From positions 145,525,266 to 145,589,265 of the forward strand of contig OY754329.1 in NCBI GenBank assembly GCA_963573305.1: 64,000 bases of DNA, written 5' to 3'. This document shows positions 1 to 13,060 of this stretch, one piece after another. The translations under genes were made by a program, and so were the position numbers. Origin of the DNA: Pyrrhosoma nymphula (lineage: Eukaryota; Arthropoda; Insecta; Odonata; Coenagrionidae). The stretch's first letter is position 1. Each line of letters starts with the position of its first letter. The notes beneath the pieces are model-generated. The model had not been told where the DNA came from, did not search any database, and saw only the letters and a program-made list of their open reading frames with translations.

Positions 1-1930
1 ATTTTCCATTATTTCACTTTATATTTGGTCTAGAAAATTAGGAAATACCAAATTAAAAAATTAATTGCTCCAAAACTAAGTATTTATTCATAATTTTAGC
101 GACTTATCGCTAGTAATCATCAAATCCTATCCTCATTCTCTTCCCAATTCAACATCAAGATCCTTCCACTTTAAGGTTGTTTAAAAACTATTTAATACCT
201 ACTCCTCAGTTAGTCTCTTAGTATTTCTGCGTAATTCGTAACCTTATTTCGGATTCTGTTTCTACCTCACATTGCCTTACTTCCATCGCGAGCTTATTGA
301 CATCACATTTTACTTCCTCTCATATCTCACGTACTTCCCTTGCTCCCCTTCTACATCGACTAAAGCCCTCTATATCCCTTCAAATCGTCTTTTTTGACAC
401 AGGATTTTCTCCGCCATCGAATTGTAGGTGCGTGTACCGTCCATGATTGTCCAAGTGGTTGCCCAAGACTTTCGGATTTCATTGCAATTAGCTCAAACAA
501 ATATTCGCTAGCTAATTGCCTCAGTTTTTTCATTTATTACCAACTCACTGTGCTCATATGTCGTAATGGCTTTCCCCCGACAGTAGGTTAGATGGATACT
601 CGCGGATTATCAACGGAGTGGCCGACGTTTAATGTGATAGTGACTATGCCTCTTGCCGGTATTCGTGCTGGTGATCTCTTTAATCGCCCATCCTCACTCG
701 CTGAACTGTGAAGGGCGCAAGATCTAGGCTGTGTTGATCATCAGTGATTAATCCTTCGCTATGATCCTTCCGCGAGGCTATTTGTTAAAAATCTTTTGTG
801 GAGCAGGTCATAATTTTTTAATACTTCTCAGTTAATCTAAGGCTTTCAGAAAGATATTTTTGCACAATGAGCTAACCATTTATCCTATTTTAATTTTCAA
901 TTGTCCAAATGTTTTCGCCTAGCCATTTCATGTCCCAATATCCCATGCCCATACCGTGGATGAACATGTGGATCAGCCGGGATTCAAAATTAGGTCACCA
1001 CCAAAATGGCTATTCTTTTACTTCTTACATTTTACTGAACTAACTTAAACAGAGAAGGATGGGAGCGGCCAGTTAGCAAAATTATTAGTTAATTTTGAAA
1101 TGTAAACCAAAGAAGGTGAAATTTTGTGCAATCGCAATGATTGGAAAATTGTAATTTCGAAATGGACTGATGCTCATTATACACTTTAAATACGTCCTGA
1201 TGTTAATCAAGAACTGATATTTAGAAAATAAAGTAATCTGAATTCGTACACGTATACTGCCTAAATAAAGCATTCGTTCATATCACGATTACAATTTTTG
1301 GAATCATTGCTTTCCATGGTAAATTGTAAGTTATGATAATTTGTACTCCATCGATTGCGCTACTGAATATTCCGGTGCACCAATAGGATTGGATGGACTT
1401 GAAGTGACGGAGTGGTCCAAAAGTACGGCATTTCTATTTGATTCTCTACATCCGTGATTTTCTTTCTTTGGATCGGCCTTTTTCCTTTGTCTCTTTGATT
1501 TACTCAAGCAGCCTGTCTTTCTTTCCACTCTCATCCCATCCTATATTCTATGTATCGTTGTTACTGCACGTGCACCACACAAACTGTTTACAAATGGTAC
1601 TAAATACAAATTTTTGATGATAGCATAGTATTATGAAATTAACCTTTAGCGCTGTTTTTACCAGGTAAGTTGTAGGATGACGTATATGAGGTTCTATGCT
1701 AATATTTCAGTTTATAAATGAATGGTGTGTGTGAACCCATGGTGTGGTGTGTTGACAGGTACGGTACCCAAACGGAGTACCAAACTCATTCAGCGGGCGT
1801 TGAAATTTAATATAAAATGAATTTCAAATTGCATTCATTTTAGACATGATAACAGTTTTATTTTTGAATAATGGAAAAAGTACTGATATTAAATGTTCTA
1901 AGATTTTCCCGGTGAATCTAATGTATTTAT
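1..1930. other. AT-rich sequence, nothing recognised
   Basis: The reading frames here are short (under 70 codons) and resemble no family I know. A GGATTCAAAATTAGG stretch near 974-990 looks faintly like a tRNA-type B box, but without a matching A box I do not call it a SINE. Confidence 0.5.
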
Positions 1931-1935
1931 GATTG

Positions 1936-2057
1936 TTCACGGGTATCCCACTAGGTAATGGGCATCATATCTGCGAACGTTTCGACGCACAAGTATTTCG
2001 TCGAAACGTTGGCCTATATATAATATTATGCCTATTACCTAGTGGACTACCCGTGAA
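1936..2057. mobile_element. Short inverted-repeat element (MITE-like)
   Basis: The left end TTCACGGGTATCCCACTAGG is matched by the reverse complement of the right end over about 30 bases with three mismatches. Inside sits a second perfect inverted repeat, AACGTTTCGAC against GTCGAAACGTT. The unit is about 122 bp and could fold into a nearly continuous hairpin. It has no coding capacity. No target-site duplication is clear, so the DNA-transposon class is unknown. The structure is certain; the MITE label is inference. Confidence 0.65.
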
Positions 2058-2479
2058 AAATTTATGCAAGTACTGATATTGTTTACATTATACTTAGCGC
2101 CAAGTTGCAGAATGGAAAATAATTTCATCGGCATTCCGTGATCATGGATAGATAAAAATACACATATCAAGTCTACGTGTGGTAGGCAAATGTCTCTGCC
2201 ATTGAAAACACTGAAATAACCTGGAAAAGAGGCACTACATCTAACGGCTGTCGTGTGAACAAGAGTTCCAGGCCGCTATAATATTCAGCTTCTTGGCAAG
2301 GTCTAAAGACCAAGTCTTGATATCCGTTTCATTACGAATGGAGTGTGAAACTGCAAGGCTACTAATTTAAATGGCGTGAAGATTGGGAAGGACGGGTCAG
2401 ATATGAACCTTGCAGTCCGAAGATCCATTCACGGTAAAAACATTTCTAAGCTATAAAAACTCTGTCGTCATTGTTTTTG

Positions 2480-2516
2480 AAGTGCCCAGAGTTAATTTTA
2501 TTAACTCTAGGCACTT
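2480..2516. repeat. 16-bp hairpin with five-base loop
   Basis: AAGTGCCCAGAGTTAA pairs with TTAACTCTAGGCACTT with one mismatch around a five-base loop. No T-run or gene context makes it a transcription terminator. It may be a relic of a small inverted-repeat element. Confidence 0.5.
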
Positions 2517-2849
2517 TTATTTTATTACGTTATTTGATTTAATATTATTTGGCCAAAATTGATTGCACTGTAGAAATTAGAAGTAGATAGGAGGGATAGA
2601 CGGATTACTAAAAAGTAAGTTGACAGTGAAAATAAAGGAGAGCTGATAACGTTTGTCAGATTCGAAGATGAGCAATCATAAGTTAGATATAGGTTTTGTG
2701 AATCTACATGAATCTACTGCCCAGCGTGCTGTCGCAGGGGCGTAAGGCAGAAGGGTTAGGACATCAGCCATAAAGATGGGAGACAATAAGGAAAAGGTAT
2801 TTGAAGATGGAGACAATGAAAAGTGAAAAGGTGTGTTGACGTTTTAGTC

Positions 2850-3450
2850 TTGCGCTCTTTTTGTGTTTTAGTAATTTTGGAGGTTCGGTGGTTTTACTCA
2901 ACTTAAGAAAATTCGACGAAACTGGCTGGAAAATTAATTTGGTTGTCTTAAAGCAACCTGATTTTTTTCAGAATTATTTGTCGCAGATTTCTTAAGATAT
3001 TTGAACGAGAAGTGCACATGAAAATACACGGGTTGTTAAGGGAACGCAAGGCTTTATTCATCAGAATGAACCTTTTCTAATTATTCAACGTATAATAATT
3101 TATGTCATTGATAGAAAAATGTATATGTAACAGATTTTTACTCCGAGCGCTTGAATAAATCCCTCGCGCGCGTTGCAGATCGTGTGAAATTGGCACGACG
3201 GGTAAGATACCTGAACGTGGATGCATAACTTGCAGGATGCAGAAGAAAAGGCATAAGAATATGTAATTTCATGCCCAATTCTCGATCAAATATCTTTAAA
3301 AACCTGCGGTAAATAATTCTGAAAATTTGCAGGTTTCTTTAAAACAATATTATTAATGCTTTCAGGAAGTTTCATTGAATTCTCTTACGTTGGGTGAAAC
3401 CACCTCAATGGCACGTTAGCAGAATTAATGCAGGCCACGAGAGCGTTACA
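2850..3450. mobile_element. Long inverted-repeat (fold-back) element
   Basis: The segment 2,881-3,030 is repeated in inverted orientation at 3,260-3,410 at roughly 75-80% identity. Shared landmarks are GGTGGTTT, TCAGAATTATTT and AGATATTTGA..CGAGAA. Similarity seems to fade outward to about 2,850 and 3,450. A roughly 230-bp spacer separates the arms. There is no coding sequence and I found no target-site duplication. It could be a fold-back transposon or two inverted copies of one repeat. Confidence 0.6.
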
Positions 3451-3554
3451 GTGTGTGATGAAGGAAGATTATGAGAAGATAGAGAAAATGAGGCTTTCTG
3501 CGTAAAAGAAAGGCAGGGATAAATATAAAGTTGGAAGCGTACAGAAGGGAGAAA

Positions 3555-4065
3555 GTGAAAATGTTCACGTTCACGGGTAGTTTCTGAATGAGAATGGGCG
3601 TGCAGTCAAAAATAATTTTCTAAATCGCTCTGTCTAAGTTCACGAAAAGAAGGTAATTAATGCCAGGATCTCTGAGCAAAACGACATGAATGATTAGTTA
3701 AAAACCCTTGAATGGAGTGCTGCTTTATATGGCTCAGGGACATTGTCATTAGGGAACGAAAACGTGAGAAGACTTTAGATATATGAGTTTGGGAAATAAT
3801 GTGAGCGGTATAACGAGGTTGAAATGAACGCGTTGGAGATGATTTTGTGGGAGGTAAGCTTATCGGAAGCAGAAATTTGGAGGGGGCAGCAATAATGGAT
3901 GATGGACGTATTAAAAGAGAACGGCATGTTGATGAGGGTGATAGAGAGGAGAATAGAGAGTAAGAGTGGGTGAGGAAGAAAGAGGACTCGAATTTTGGAC
4001 GACAAAAGGGGAGATGGAGAGAGTATTATGGGCTTAAGAAATAATTTATGCAAGGCAAATCGGTA
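3555..4065 (+). pseudogene. RTE-type LINE remnant, RT C-terminal region
   Basis: Translation across several frames gives a series of blocks typical of the C-terminal part of RTE/BovB-like reverse transcriptases. They appear in the right order: VKMFTFTGSF..NENGR, then EWSAALYGSGTLSL, then NALEMILWE, then ENGMLMRVIERRIESKSG and RTRILDD. Related elements carry FKYLGS, ALYGAETW, AFEMW and LL..IEGR..GKRGRGR. Stops and frameshifts show that it is dead. Neither element end was located. The family is well supported by block order, but identity is low. Confidence 0.62.
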
Positions 4066-4069
4066 GTTT

Positions 4070-7000
4070 TGCCTGAAAAGTTTAGAGATGACCCAGCCAT
4101 TGAGAAAATCAATTAAATGCCAATCTAAAGACTAATCAATTGGCTGAATACCAAATAATGATTATGAAATGGCTATGTAAAAACTTTCACCGGAAAATAA
4201 TTATCTACAATATTCATAACAGAACGCAAGTTAATAGGACACATGATTCGTTGATGAAACTTATTACAAACTAGCAGTTATAGGAATGCGTTTAGTCACC
4301 CTAATCCCTTCTATAGCTCAATAAATTACTACTATGGATTTTCTACACTCTTTCATTCTTATTTTGGGGGATCAAAAGTGTGTCTAAATGCTATGTCTAC
4401 ATGCGTTCCACAATGTCAAGAAGGCAATCTTCGCTTAAAATTTCATGAGTTTGAACTGTGCAAAGATGGTGGATTAAGTTTATTCGGGTTTCCCACCGGG
4501 TTAAGAAGGAAGTGCTAAGATGCATAAATTACTTTTTCAACTCTTTTATCATGGTATTTGAAGACATTTTTGTGTAAATAACGAATTGTTCATCGATATT
4601 GAATGATCAACTACCCTATGTAGTTGTATTATCGGTTATAATTAATTAATATACTTTCGTTTCTGAGACCCACTGGCTCGCATTAAGATTATATCTCGGT
4701 TGGAAAGAGGTCTTTTGTTATTCCTTCATTTCCTTCGAGTTTCTGTGAATCAAATTTTTATTCTTGTCATCCATTTATATAATTTATTTTCTCACTGCAT
4801 CGATTCCCATGCCTTTTTCGCTTTAATTTGCATTCCCTATTTTTGAAGAATTAGCGAACACAGCATGAAAGTCTACTGATTTTTCCCTATGCATCTGATT
4901 GCCAAGTCCGATTTTAGAGTCGAATGTTATTGCGGAAGTCTAAAATTGTAAATAATGAGATTGAAAATGTCTCAACTTCTCACGTTGTCGTAGCTACGTT
5001 TATTGACAATCTTTCTGTTTTACTACTTTTTTTATATGGCAGCAGAAAATCACCACGTTTGATTTTAAGTAATTTTAAGCGAAGATATGGATTTAAATCC
5101 ACATTGAAATTAATATTTTCCACATTCGGCGCCATCTTTACCAACGTTTCGCATTTTTATGTATGCTTCTTCAGGGCTCAGAGAGAGTTCCTTCTGAATT
5201 TTTGAAACGTCGATAAAGAGAAATAAACTAATTTAAAAATTAATGGGCCTATATCTCCCGAAAAAAAATATTTTTATATTTTATAGTAAACTCAGTTAAA
5301 TTAATTATACTTTTATTTATCTTTGTTTATGTTAGGAACGGGTTTTTTGCAGTTCGTTTGTAAAACTAAGTGCCAATCTAACCCAAACTATTCTATTAAT
5401 TAACGTATACTTGCTGAAATAAATAACTTCGAAGCAATATATAAATCGTCGGCATATCGGTTTATGCTATTTGCCAATATAAGTCTGGCTTACGTTGCAA
5501 TTGAAACGATTCCCATGAGCGTCGCGAAAATGTCGACGTTCCTGTTGATTTCTTTGTATCCCTGACGCTGGGACAACAGACTCCAGTCTGCTTCTTCCCA
5601 CGTTCTTGATTATTTTTCTTGCCTATCTTGTGGGAGCCTTCCTAACTCTCTGTGGAATGTTATTATTCTTTAATATACATTCCGTAGGGAGTAGATAGGG
5701 AAGAAAAGCTTTTTCGTTCCGCGTGGTTTAAGACTGACCCAAGCCACACAAGAAACTTAGTAACTTTCCCAGACGACAGGAAATAGATAAGTAATGCTTA
5801 TCAAAGGATAAGAGACATTGCATGGGAGTAAAGTTCAAGTAGAACATTATTATTTTAGACTCAAACTTCTGCGTTTCTTTGACACCAGATCTATTCATGA
5901 AATTGCAATATTATAAATATATTGAGGCCTACTCCAACGCAGAAATTGCAAAGCGTTGTCTGTGTTTTCTGAATCCTCAAATGTGGATAAAAATTTAGGT
6001 CTACACGGAGGAAATCCAATGCTTGGCCCTATTTCGTTATCCAAAATTTCTAATGCTCTATATCAATAATAGGAGATTGAAATATGCCATTTTCATATCT
6101 TTGAAGGATTTCAGAATACTAAAATGGCGGTTTCGTATTTTATAGTGTGGGGAAACGTGATTTCGATAACATTGGGCCCAAATTATTGCAAAAATAATAC
6201 TTTCCATATAAGGTTGATGTGGTAAGCAAGAACAAACGCAATATTATATCGTTCGGAGTCTCACTGTGACAATATACGGTAAAAATTTATTCTTAACAAT
6301 TGAGATGATATAAAATAGAGGAATCTACGCAAGGCGCATGCAGAAAAACTTAATTTTCGGTCACTTACTTATAAATGAAGAGGAAAGTAAATGGAATTTT
6401 TATTTTAATTTCTCAAATATAAAAATATTTATTCATTGAGTCTACGTATTTAAAGAAGCTTAGTAAATGTCATCAGCGAGAATTTAATTCATAAAATTTG
6501 CAAGTGGTATGTGCGTCATTTCGTATAATACAGGAAATAGTAATTTCAGATTTCGGTTGAAACTTTTCTTTTTAACAAACCAAGACCACCTGCTTGTCTT
6601 TTCTGTAGGATTCCATTGATTTTACATTTTGAATTTTGTATGTCATAAAAGTAAATGGATAAAACCTGTCCACGAAATTTTATTGGATTCATTTCATTGA
6701 CTTATACGTTTGCAGTAAAGTTTCTTTTTGAGGGACGATTTTTATGAGGGGTTCTGGCGATTAGATTTGTAGATCATGGAAAAAAAGACCGGATTTCCTT
6801 ATATTTCCGTGTAGTAGGTACCTATTGTTTTACCTTTCAAAGTAAGATGTAAGTTGTCAAAGTGGCTTAATGGTTCACTCTCTACGTTATCAAACATTTG
6901 ACTCATCGCATTTCATTTCATCTTCTTCTCTCTTTTATACACCATGTTATGACTGGTGGTTCAAACTGAAACTGAAAATGTCAACAAATAAAATGTAAGA

Positions 7001-10000
7001 AATATTCTTATTTTGTGGGGACGACTCATTTTTTATCATTTCTAAATGGTGATTTTACTGACGTGCATTTTTGTAATTGAATTGGAAACTAATATTTCAT
7101 GGTAATCTAAGAATGGAGGTACTAATAAATTGATAGTTACGGACAGGAGTTTATGAGTGTCTTAAATGGATACCTAATTTTTGCCCGATTTATTATTGAA
7201 GGGATATTGTGGCTGCCATTGGCGAAAGAAATCTGACGTTCCATGAAGTGCAATCAGTTTCCGTGTTATTTTTTATGCATGCGCAAAAAATGTATCGGCC
7301 AGTAGTTTTTTCCTTTATAACTGAAGTTATCTGGGCTATAATCACGTCTTGCGGCACTTCAGATGGTTATAGGCGCTTTTTGAATATCCTTTCTATAAAG
7401 GACACGATTTCTTGTGACAAATCTTCAATAATATCACACGCTTTCTTTACTTTACGGAATCCACGTTCGTTGACCGGCGTTCACTCATTGGCTCATGAAC
7501 AACAGGAAACTTTCAACTGAATTTTAATTTACCCTTGGCAAATACGCTTTTAAATTAGTTCTCCAAGTGTTTGCTTTCTCGTTATTATGTAACTGCTCCA
7601 TTTTCTTTCCCTGGTGACTACACGGTTAGCCAAGTGCAACTATGAAGTGGATAGGCTCAAGTTTCAAGAACGATCACATGACTAGGAGGGAATAAAATTG
7701 GGATTTACCTAGGTGCAGAAATTCCTTTGGTCCCGGTCTTTTATTTTGTATCAAAGCAGGGTTTGCAATCCTCAGTTTTGCGCAAACAATCCTGCTTTTA
7801 TCTGAAGTATTTGCGCCTCAATGCAGGCAAAGATATTGGACCTAGCACAATCAAACTTTCCTCCGAGTTGCAGTATCCTATTACATTTCATTTGCTCATT
7901 GTAGGAACTTGAATTTGATATTTTCTGCGTATTGTTTGACGAACCACCTTTTTAGACCTGGAGTAAGATCATGGAAATGCAATGTGATTCTGGGGTATAT
8001 CGAAGAATTTTGTTTCGAATTGCTGTTTAGAGAGATGATTTCCCTCAGGTGAATTTCTCACTTTGTATTCTTCTCATCGGGTGACTATAAATATTTACTG
8101 CTGTGGAAATGTGAATATGTCTGAGAAAACATTTGGAATGGAATTCGTCATAGCTGATGATGTATTCAGTGTTAATTTACAATAAAATGACTATGGGTTT
8201 TACATAGAGGTTATGTAGAACTGAGATGAAACATCATTGCAACTGGTAATCAACGGCCAAAGTTCCTCAAATACCTTCAAATGCCTCAAAATGATACTGT
8301 TCCATTTCTTCTCCCGACCTATCTAAACACTTTATGGCAGAGATATTTTGTCTTAACGAACGCCAGTCAATGTTTCTGTCGCAAGCAATAAATGAGGATT
8401 TTGCGAGCATCTGCCATTGACGCATTTGGTGAAAATAATCGCTGTAGATTAGTTTTCTTCTTTCCTGTGAGTTTCTTTGGTGCCCAATATAATCGAATAA
8501 CCCCAATAAGGACCCCAATATAATGGAATAACTGATGGGAATACGTGTAAGAGACTTTTCCTAGATAGCTTCCTTTGTTCAAAGGTATAGCCATAGGGAA
8601 AGAATGGAAAGATTTCGGTTCGGCGGCGAAATTCGCTGCAAACTTCAAGAGTTCATTGGTTTTCTAAATAATACCAAAGTTTTAGTAATAATTTCATATG
8701 AATGAAAATTAAATCTCTCTCGGTTGAAAAATGCTTCGTGTTGCCATAAATTCATTAGGCACAGCAGTGGTCCTCTACATCTAAATAAATTGACAAGTGT
8801 CCAAAATTCGAAGAGTTTTATTTAAATGGGTGCTCTACCTAAGAAAAACAAATCTATAAACCATCATGTTCATTATTTCCGCGTAAATGTTTCAGGATTC
8901 TTTCTTGAAATGTATTTTTTAATTATCACAATTGAGCAAAGTAATTCTCACATCTGAAAGTAATTACTCTAAAAAATGGAATGCGGAATATATCACAAGA
9001 TAATTACAATACATTCGCGCGGAACAGCGTAACTACGAGGTCAAACTATAACTAACAGCTTCATTCCCGTTTCTATGTAGTATCTAATGTTTCTAGGTAG
9101 TTTCATTAACAGTTTCATTGAACCCCGACATATATGCCAATCAAATTAATTGATTTACGGCCAAATTCTGTGAATTTGTAAAACCTTTTTAAATGACAAA
9201 AACTCTTATAACGATTTTTAACGGAAGGAATACTGCCATCTATTTGAATTATCGTGGCCTTGACAATATTAAATCCTCACTTGATCAAATAACCATAAAA
9301 TTTGCGAAAACGATTTCCAAAAAGATCTTCCTCGTGCTAAACAAGTGCTTAAGTAAATGAAGTGATTCCTACTACTTACGTGCACTTTTAAAAGCCTGTG
9401 GTTAGCGTTCGTGGTATGTAGTACCAGGGAATTTAACGGTAGCAAATTCTTCCAAAAGTTTATAAAATCGTTAATTTGGTTCCAAATACACGGTCGCCGG
9501 CTGTTTTTTCGTTTACGCTCTTTACTTTATCTCAATAAAATTCACAATTCGGAATTTTACCAGCTCATTTTGAGGTTTTATGATAGTCCTTACCTTCACT
9601 TCCTCATATCAGAGTGATATTTGAACCATCCTACATATGGCTTTGTGTTAGCCGGAACGTAAGTCATTGTTGAGCTTTTCATACTTTCCACCTCCCTTCT
9701 TCCCTTCCGAAATTCCGATTATTTTCCTTCCTCTTCGGCGCTCACAAAGCGTTCACCCTATCGCACCTATTGCAACATGACCTCGCTTCTCAGTACACAT
9801 TCCCTCGTCTTCTCCCACTCTCCACCACTAATATCCTTTCCTCCCCCAATCCATTCTGTTTTTCCTCGTTTGTCTTCCGTTGCTACACATTGTCTTATTC
9901 CACGAGTGAAAAATACGTCGAAAATCGATACGAACTAATCAGTTAAAAAACATTTGATTAAGGTGAAAACTGGGCACGGTTTGTACACGTACAGCATCCA

Positions 10001-10360
10001 TTTAAAAAAACTCAGGCAGCCTGTGAAACCATGAACTGAGTTCAAGGTTTCCTCCAAACTAATATTAGTTGACCCTGTAAAAGGATTACTTACTTAACCA
10101 TGCTTTGTAAGTTCCTATAGGCCCGCACACTCTCACGAGTAACAGCGCCAATACCTTTGAGCAAATCTAGAGTGTCTCGGGTTTCATTCACGTCTATATG
10201 AATAGAGTATTTGCACACTTTTGGGAAGTGACATCTAAAAAATCTATCGATACTTCAGACACTAAATTTTCATTCTGACGCTCGAGAGGCTTTTCGTTAA
10301 TTTTTTATTAGCTAATAAAATCTAATAAATTATTATTGCGCCGAAACACTGGTCCGCCAT
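4070..10360. other. Long AT-rich stretch without recognisable genes
   Basis: No reading frame exceeds about 103 codons, and none resembles a known family or is flanked by convincing splice and codon signals. A pyrimidine-rich, slightly GC-richer patch lies at 9,680-9,900. A small imperfect duplication around CCCAATATAAT lies at 8,483-8,530. Nothing else structured was noticed. Confidence 0.45.
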
Positions 10361-10373
10361 GTTTTGTAGGCTC

Positions 10374-10569
10374 TGACGTCATCTCCCATAGTCGGCCATT
10401 TGTTGATTTGGAGATTATGTGACTGTGTAGCCTGTGTAGTCTTAGCGTGCGGACGAAACTTTAGCTATTAATTAGCAAATATCGAAATAACTTCGAAAAG
10501 GCAAATACTATTTCACTCTCAACGCACAGCTAGGCTATTTTGCTTCGGCTAATATGGGAGATGACGTCA
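10374..10569. repeat. Inverted repeat TGACGTCATCTCCCATA
   Basis: TGACGTCATCTCCCATA at 10,374-10,390 recurs as a perfect 17-base inverted copy at 10,553-10,569. Weaker pairing continues inward. The spacing of about 160 bp suggests a small MITE with worn outer ends. The TGACGTCA core is also the cAMP-response-element palindrome, but a functional binding site is speculation. Confidence 0.55.
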
Positions 10570-11039
10570 CACTACGAAGAACCAATGGTTGGGCGTTTAG
10601 ACCTAGGCAATTTCGATGCTAAAACAATCCATATTAAAAGCTATTTATTAAATTAATTAGTTGGAATTATACCTTGGTATTTCGTACGTGGCATTTCGAA
10701 ACCAAACACTACTCGCTATAATAAATTTCAACAAAATACCTCACTTACGCAAATGCTCTATTCTCTTTATTTTCCGGAGTGCTACAGACTGAAACGACAG
10801 CGTGTGTTGGAAAATACATTTCACTTATTTTATTTCACGGCGCCAATGAACAACAGTTACAAAGCAATTTTAATCCATCAGCGGGTCAAGAGAAAAAATG
10901 ATATAGCCATGGACGTCAAAGTTTTACGACGCGAGCTGCAGTTTCCGGCAATTTCCCACTCGTCGACGGGGCGTTGAAGTGGTATTGTCACTCGGGAAGG
11001 ATGAAGGAAAACTCTCCAAATTTCACACAATCCGCGCCT

Positions 11040-11301
11040 GCATCGAACGTTAAGGTCGGTCAGTACTTAATATAAGAACGTAGCGTGACTTAAATTCAGG
11101 TAACAATCGCACTTATCCTCAAACCAATCAATCAGAAGACTTTTCTCCTGTCGACCGATGGAATTTTTTTGCATCGAACGTTAAGGTCGGTCAGTACTTA
11201 ACATAAGAACGTAGCGTGACTTAAATTCAGGTAACAATCGCACTTATCCTCAAACCAATCAATCAGAAGACTTTTCTCCTGTCGACCGATGGAATTTTTT
11301 T
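11040..11301 (+). repeat. Two-copy tandem duplication, 131-bp unit
   Basis: Positions 11,040-11,170 are repeated head to tail at 11,171-11,301. I see one difference between copies (TTAATATAAG against TTAACATAAG). Each copy starts GCATCGAACGTTAAGG and ends in GGAATTTTTTT. Such high identity beside heavily decayed repeats points to a recent duplication or an assembly artefact. The unit has no open frame. Confidence 0.9.
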
Positions 11302-11569
11302 CTTCCACAACACCCCGAAACCAACAACGGTTATGTTATGCAAAATTTCATTCTGAAACCAACTTTCGTTTTTAAATGTTTGAATTGCTATCCAATTCGT
11401 TGACAGTCCCTCTCGAATCGTCTGAATAGTATTCTTAGGTATCCATCTTCCGTAAGTTTTGCTTGCTTCACATTTTACTTAATTTCCGCTGGTGGTGTGT
11501 GGTTATCCGCCAAAGAATCTTTTTAAATCGTTAAGCATACATTTTTAAAAAATCACTCTACTTCTTGAT

Positions 11570-12245
11570 AGGCCAGCGTAGTGACACGACTCAAGACATG
11601 AACGAGAGCCGTCCTCTACGTTATTTTACCAAGACACCTTGTGGACGCTTGGTATCTACCTCATATGCTTAAGTAACCGTCTTAAGTTACTTGCTTAAGT
11701 TGCGCTCTCTAGCACAAAGTGAACCGGGTGCTCGTGTGAGGCATCTGTACCCCCGTGATAATAATCCGAGGCTCCCGTCGAAGACAGACCGGTCATTTTT
11801 CATCTCCCCGGAACGCTCAACTTTTACGGAAACAATTCGTCCCTCGGAATGCTTCCCCTGTCGATCGGCGGGTTAGAAAAAAATGCTGAAATAGTAGGGC
11901 GTTAAAAGAAAAATCAATAAAAAAATAAAAGACGAGCACGTGCCGTGGTGTCGCTCGGAAGAAGACCGTGTGCTGGGGACAAAGTCGCGCTCTTAATATC
12001 TATCCACTTCCAGATCCGTCGCGTCTGTTGCGCCGCGTTGCGACCTCACACTCCTCTCCCTCCCTTAATATCGTGCCCTCTCAACATTCCTCAACGGAAA
12101 TACGGATCGGAGACGAAAAAAAGCTTTAAGTCGAGACCTTTGTGTAGTCTCGGCAAAATTAGGCTCGGTTCTTAAAGAATTGAAGGCAATGTAACTTAAA
12201 CGGGAGTTTCCGGCTGGAGACATTACGGCGAAAAAAATCATTCGC
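11570..12245. other. CpG-rich island, function unknown
   Basis: CpG dinucleotides are far denser here than in the flanks, for example around GATCGGCGG, GACGAGCACGTGCCG and GCGCCGCGTTGCG. Reading frames reach only 60-88 codons and match no family I recognise. The island could hold an untranslated first exon, a promoter, conserved noncoding DNA or an undermethylated transposon. The composition is seen; the function is open. Confidence 0.4.
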
Positions 12246-12954
12246 CTGGATTCGCAGTATAACCTCTGCCACACACCCTTGAGTTGGCTTGTAGGGTATT
12301 TTGTAAATGTATACGAATCCTGTTCTCTCAATTGTTCACTTTGCTATCCACCTATATATTTCATCAATTAAATTACCCAGGCGACTTATTGCTCTTTATA
12401 AATTTCGCACATTGATGTTTCTCCTGAGCAAGTGACGTCCGTTTGAGTTAAAACTGTTTGAATTCATTCAAGATAAAAACTCACATGCTTGAAAGTGGTT
12501 TATATCTCGTTGCGGTATCGCTAGGTACATTGTATCGATTAATGTTACATTTTAAGTTTGCATTTAATTTAACAAATAAAATTTGTGAAGGCCTTTGCTG
12601 GGTTTTATCGCTTGGTAACGGGTGTTGATAATTAAGGGGTTGGTGGATTGTCGTTCTTGTTCAGATAAGACATGTTTTAGATTCTGAGAGAATTTTGAAG
12701 AATTATATGGTTTTTGTGTGATCTTTACGATGATTGAGTTTAATTGCCTTATTTTATCATCCTTAGTGTCCTGTGGACTTTAGTGATAATTTTACAAAAT
12801 TACCTGGCGCCCTGAATAATAAAAAGCCAAAGTACCCCTTGCTCTACCATAGAGGCACTAAGCTGGCTTGGGGTTTTTTAGGCATTTGGTTTTATAACAT
12901 CGAGAATATATCAATTCCTATCAAAGCACCAATGAAATGCACTTGACGGCTGGA

Positions 12955-13060
12955 TGACTTAATTATTTAATGGGCTCGGATCGAAAGTCGGTGAACTGAG
13001 TTCCAGTCTCAGTTCCGGCGAATGATTTTTTTACTGTGAATTTCTAGCGTTCACGATTCT
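12955..13060 (+). mobile_element. SINE-like fragment with tRNA-type head
   Basis: GAGTTCCAGTCTC at about 12,999 resembles a pol III B box. It is followed about 30 bases on by TTACTGTGAATTT. A similar box-plus-tail arrangement occurs on the opposite strand at 14.4 kb. No intact A box or tRNA cloverleaf is evident, so this is a worn SINE head rather than a tRNA gene. Confidence 0.4.

Noticed and set aside
955..1015. Possible SINE head with GGATTCAAAATTAGG
   Set aside because: Only a weak B-box-like word; no A box, central domain or second copy.
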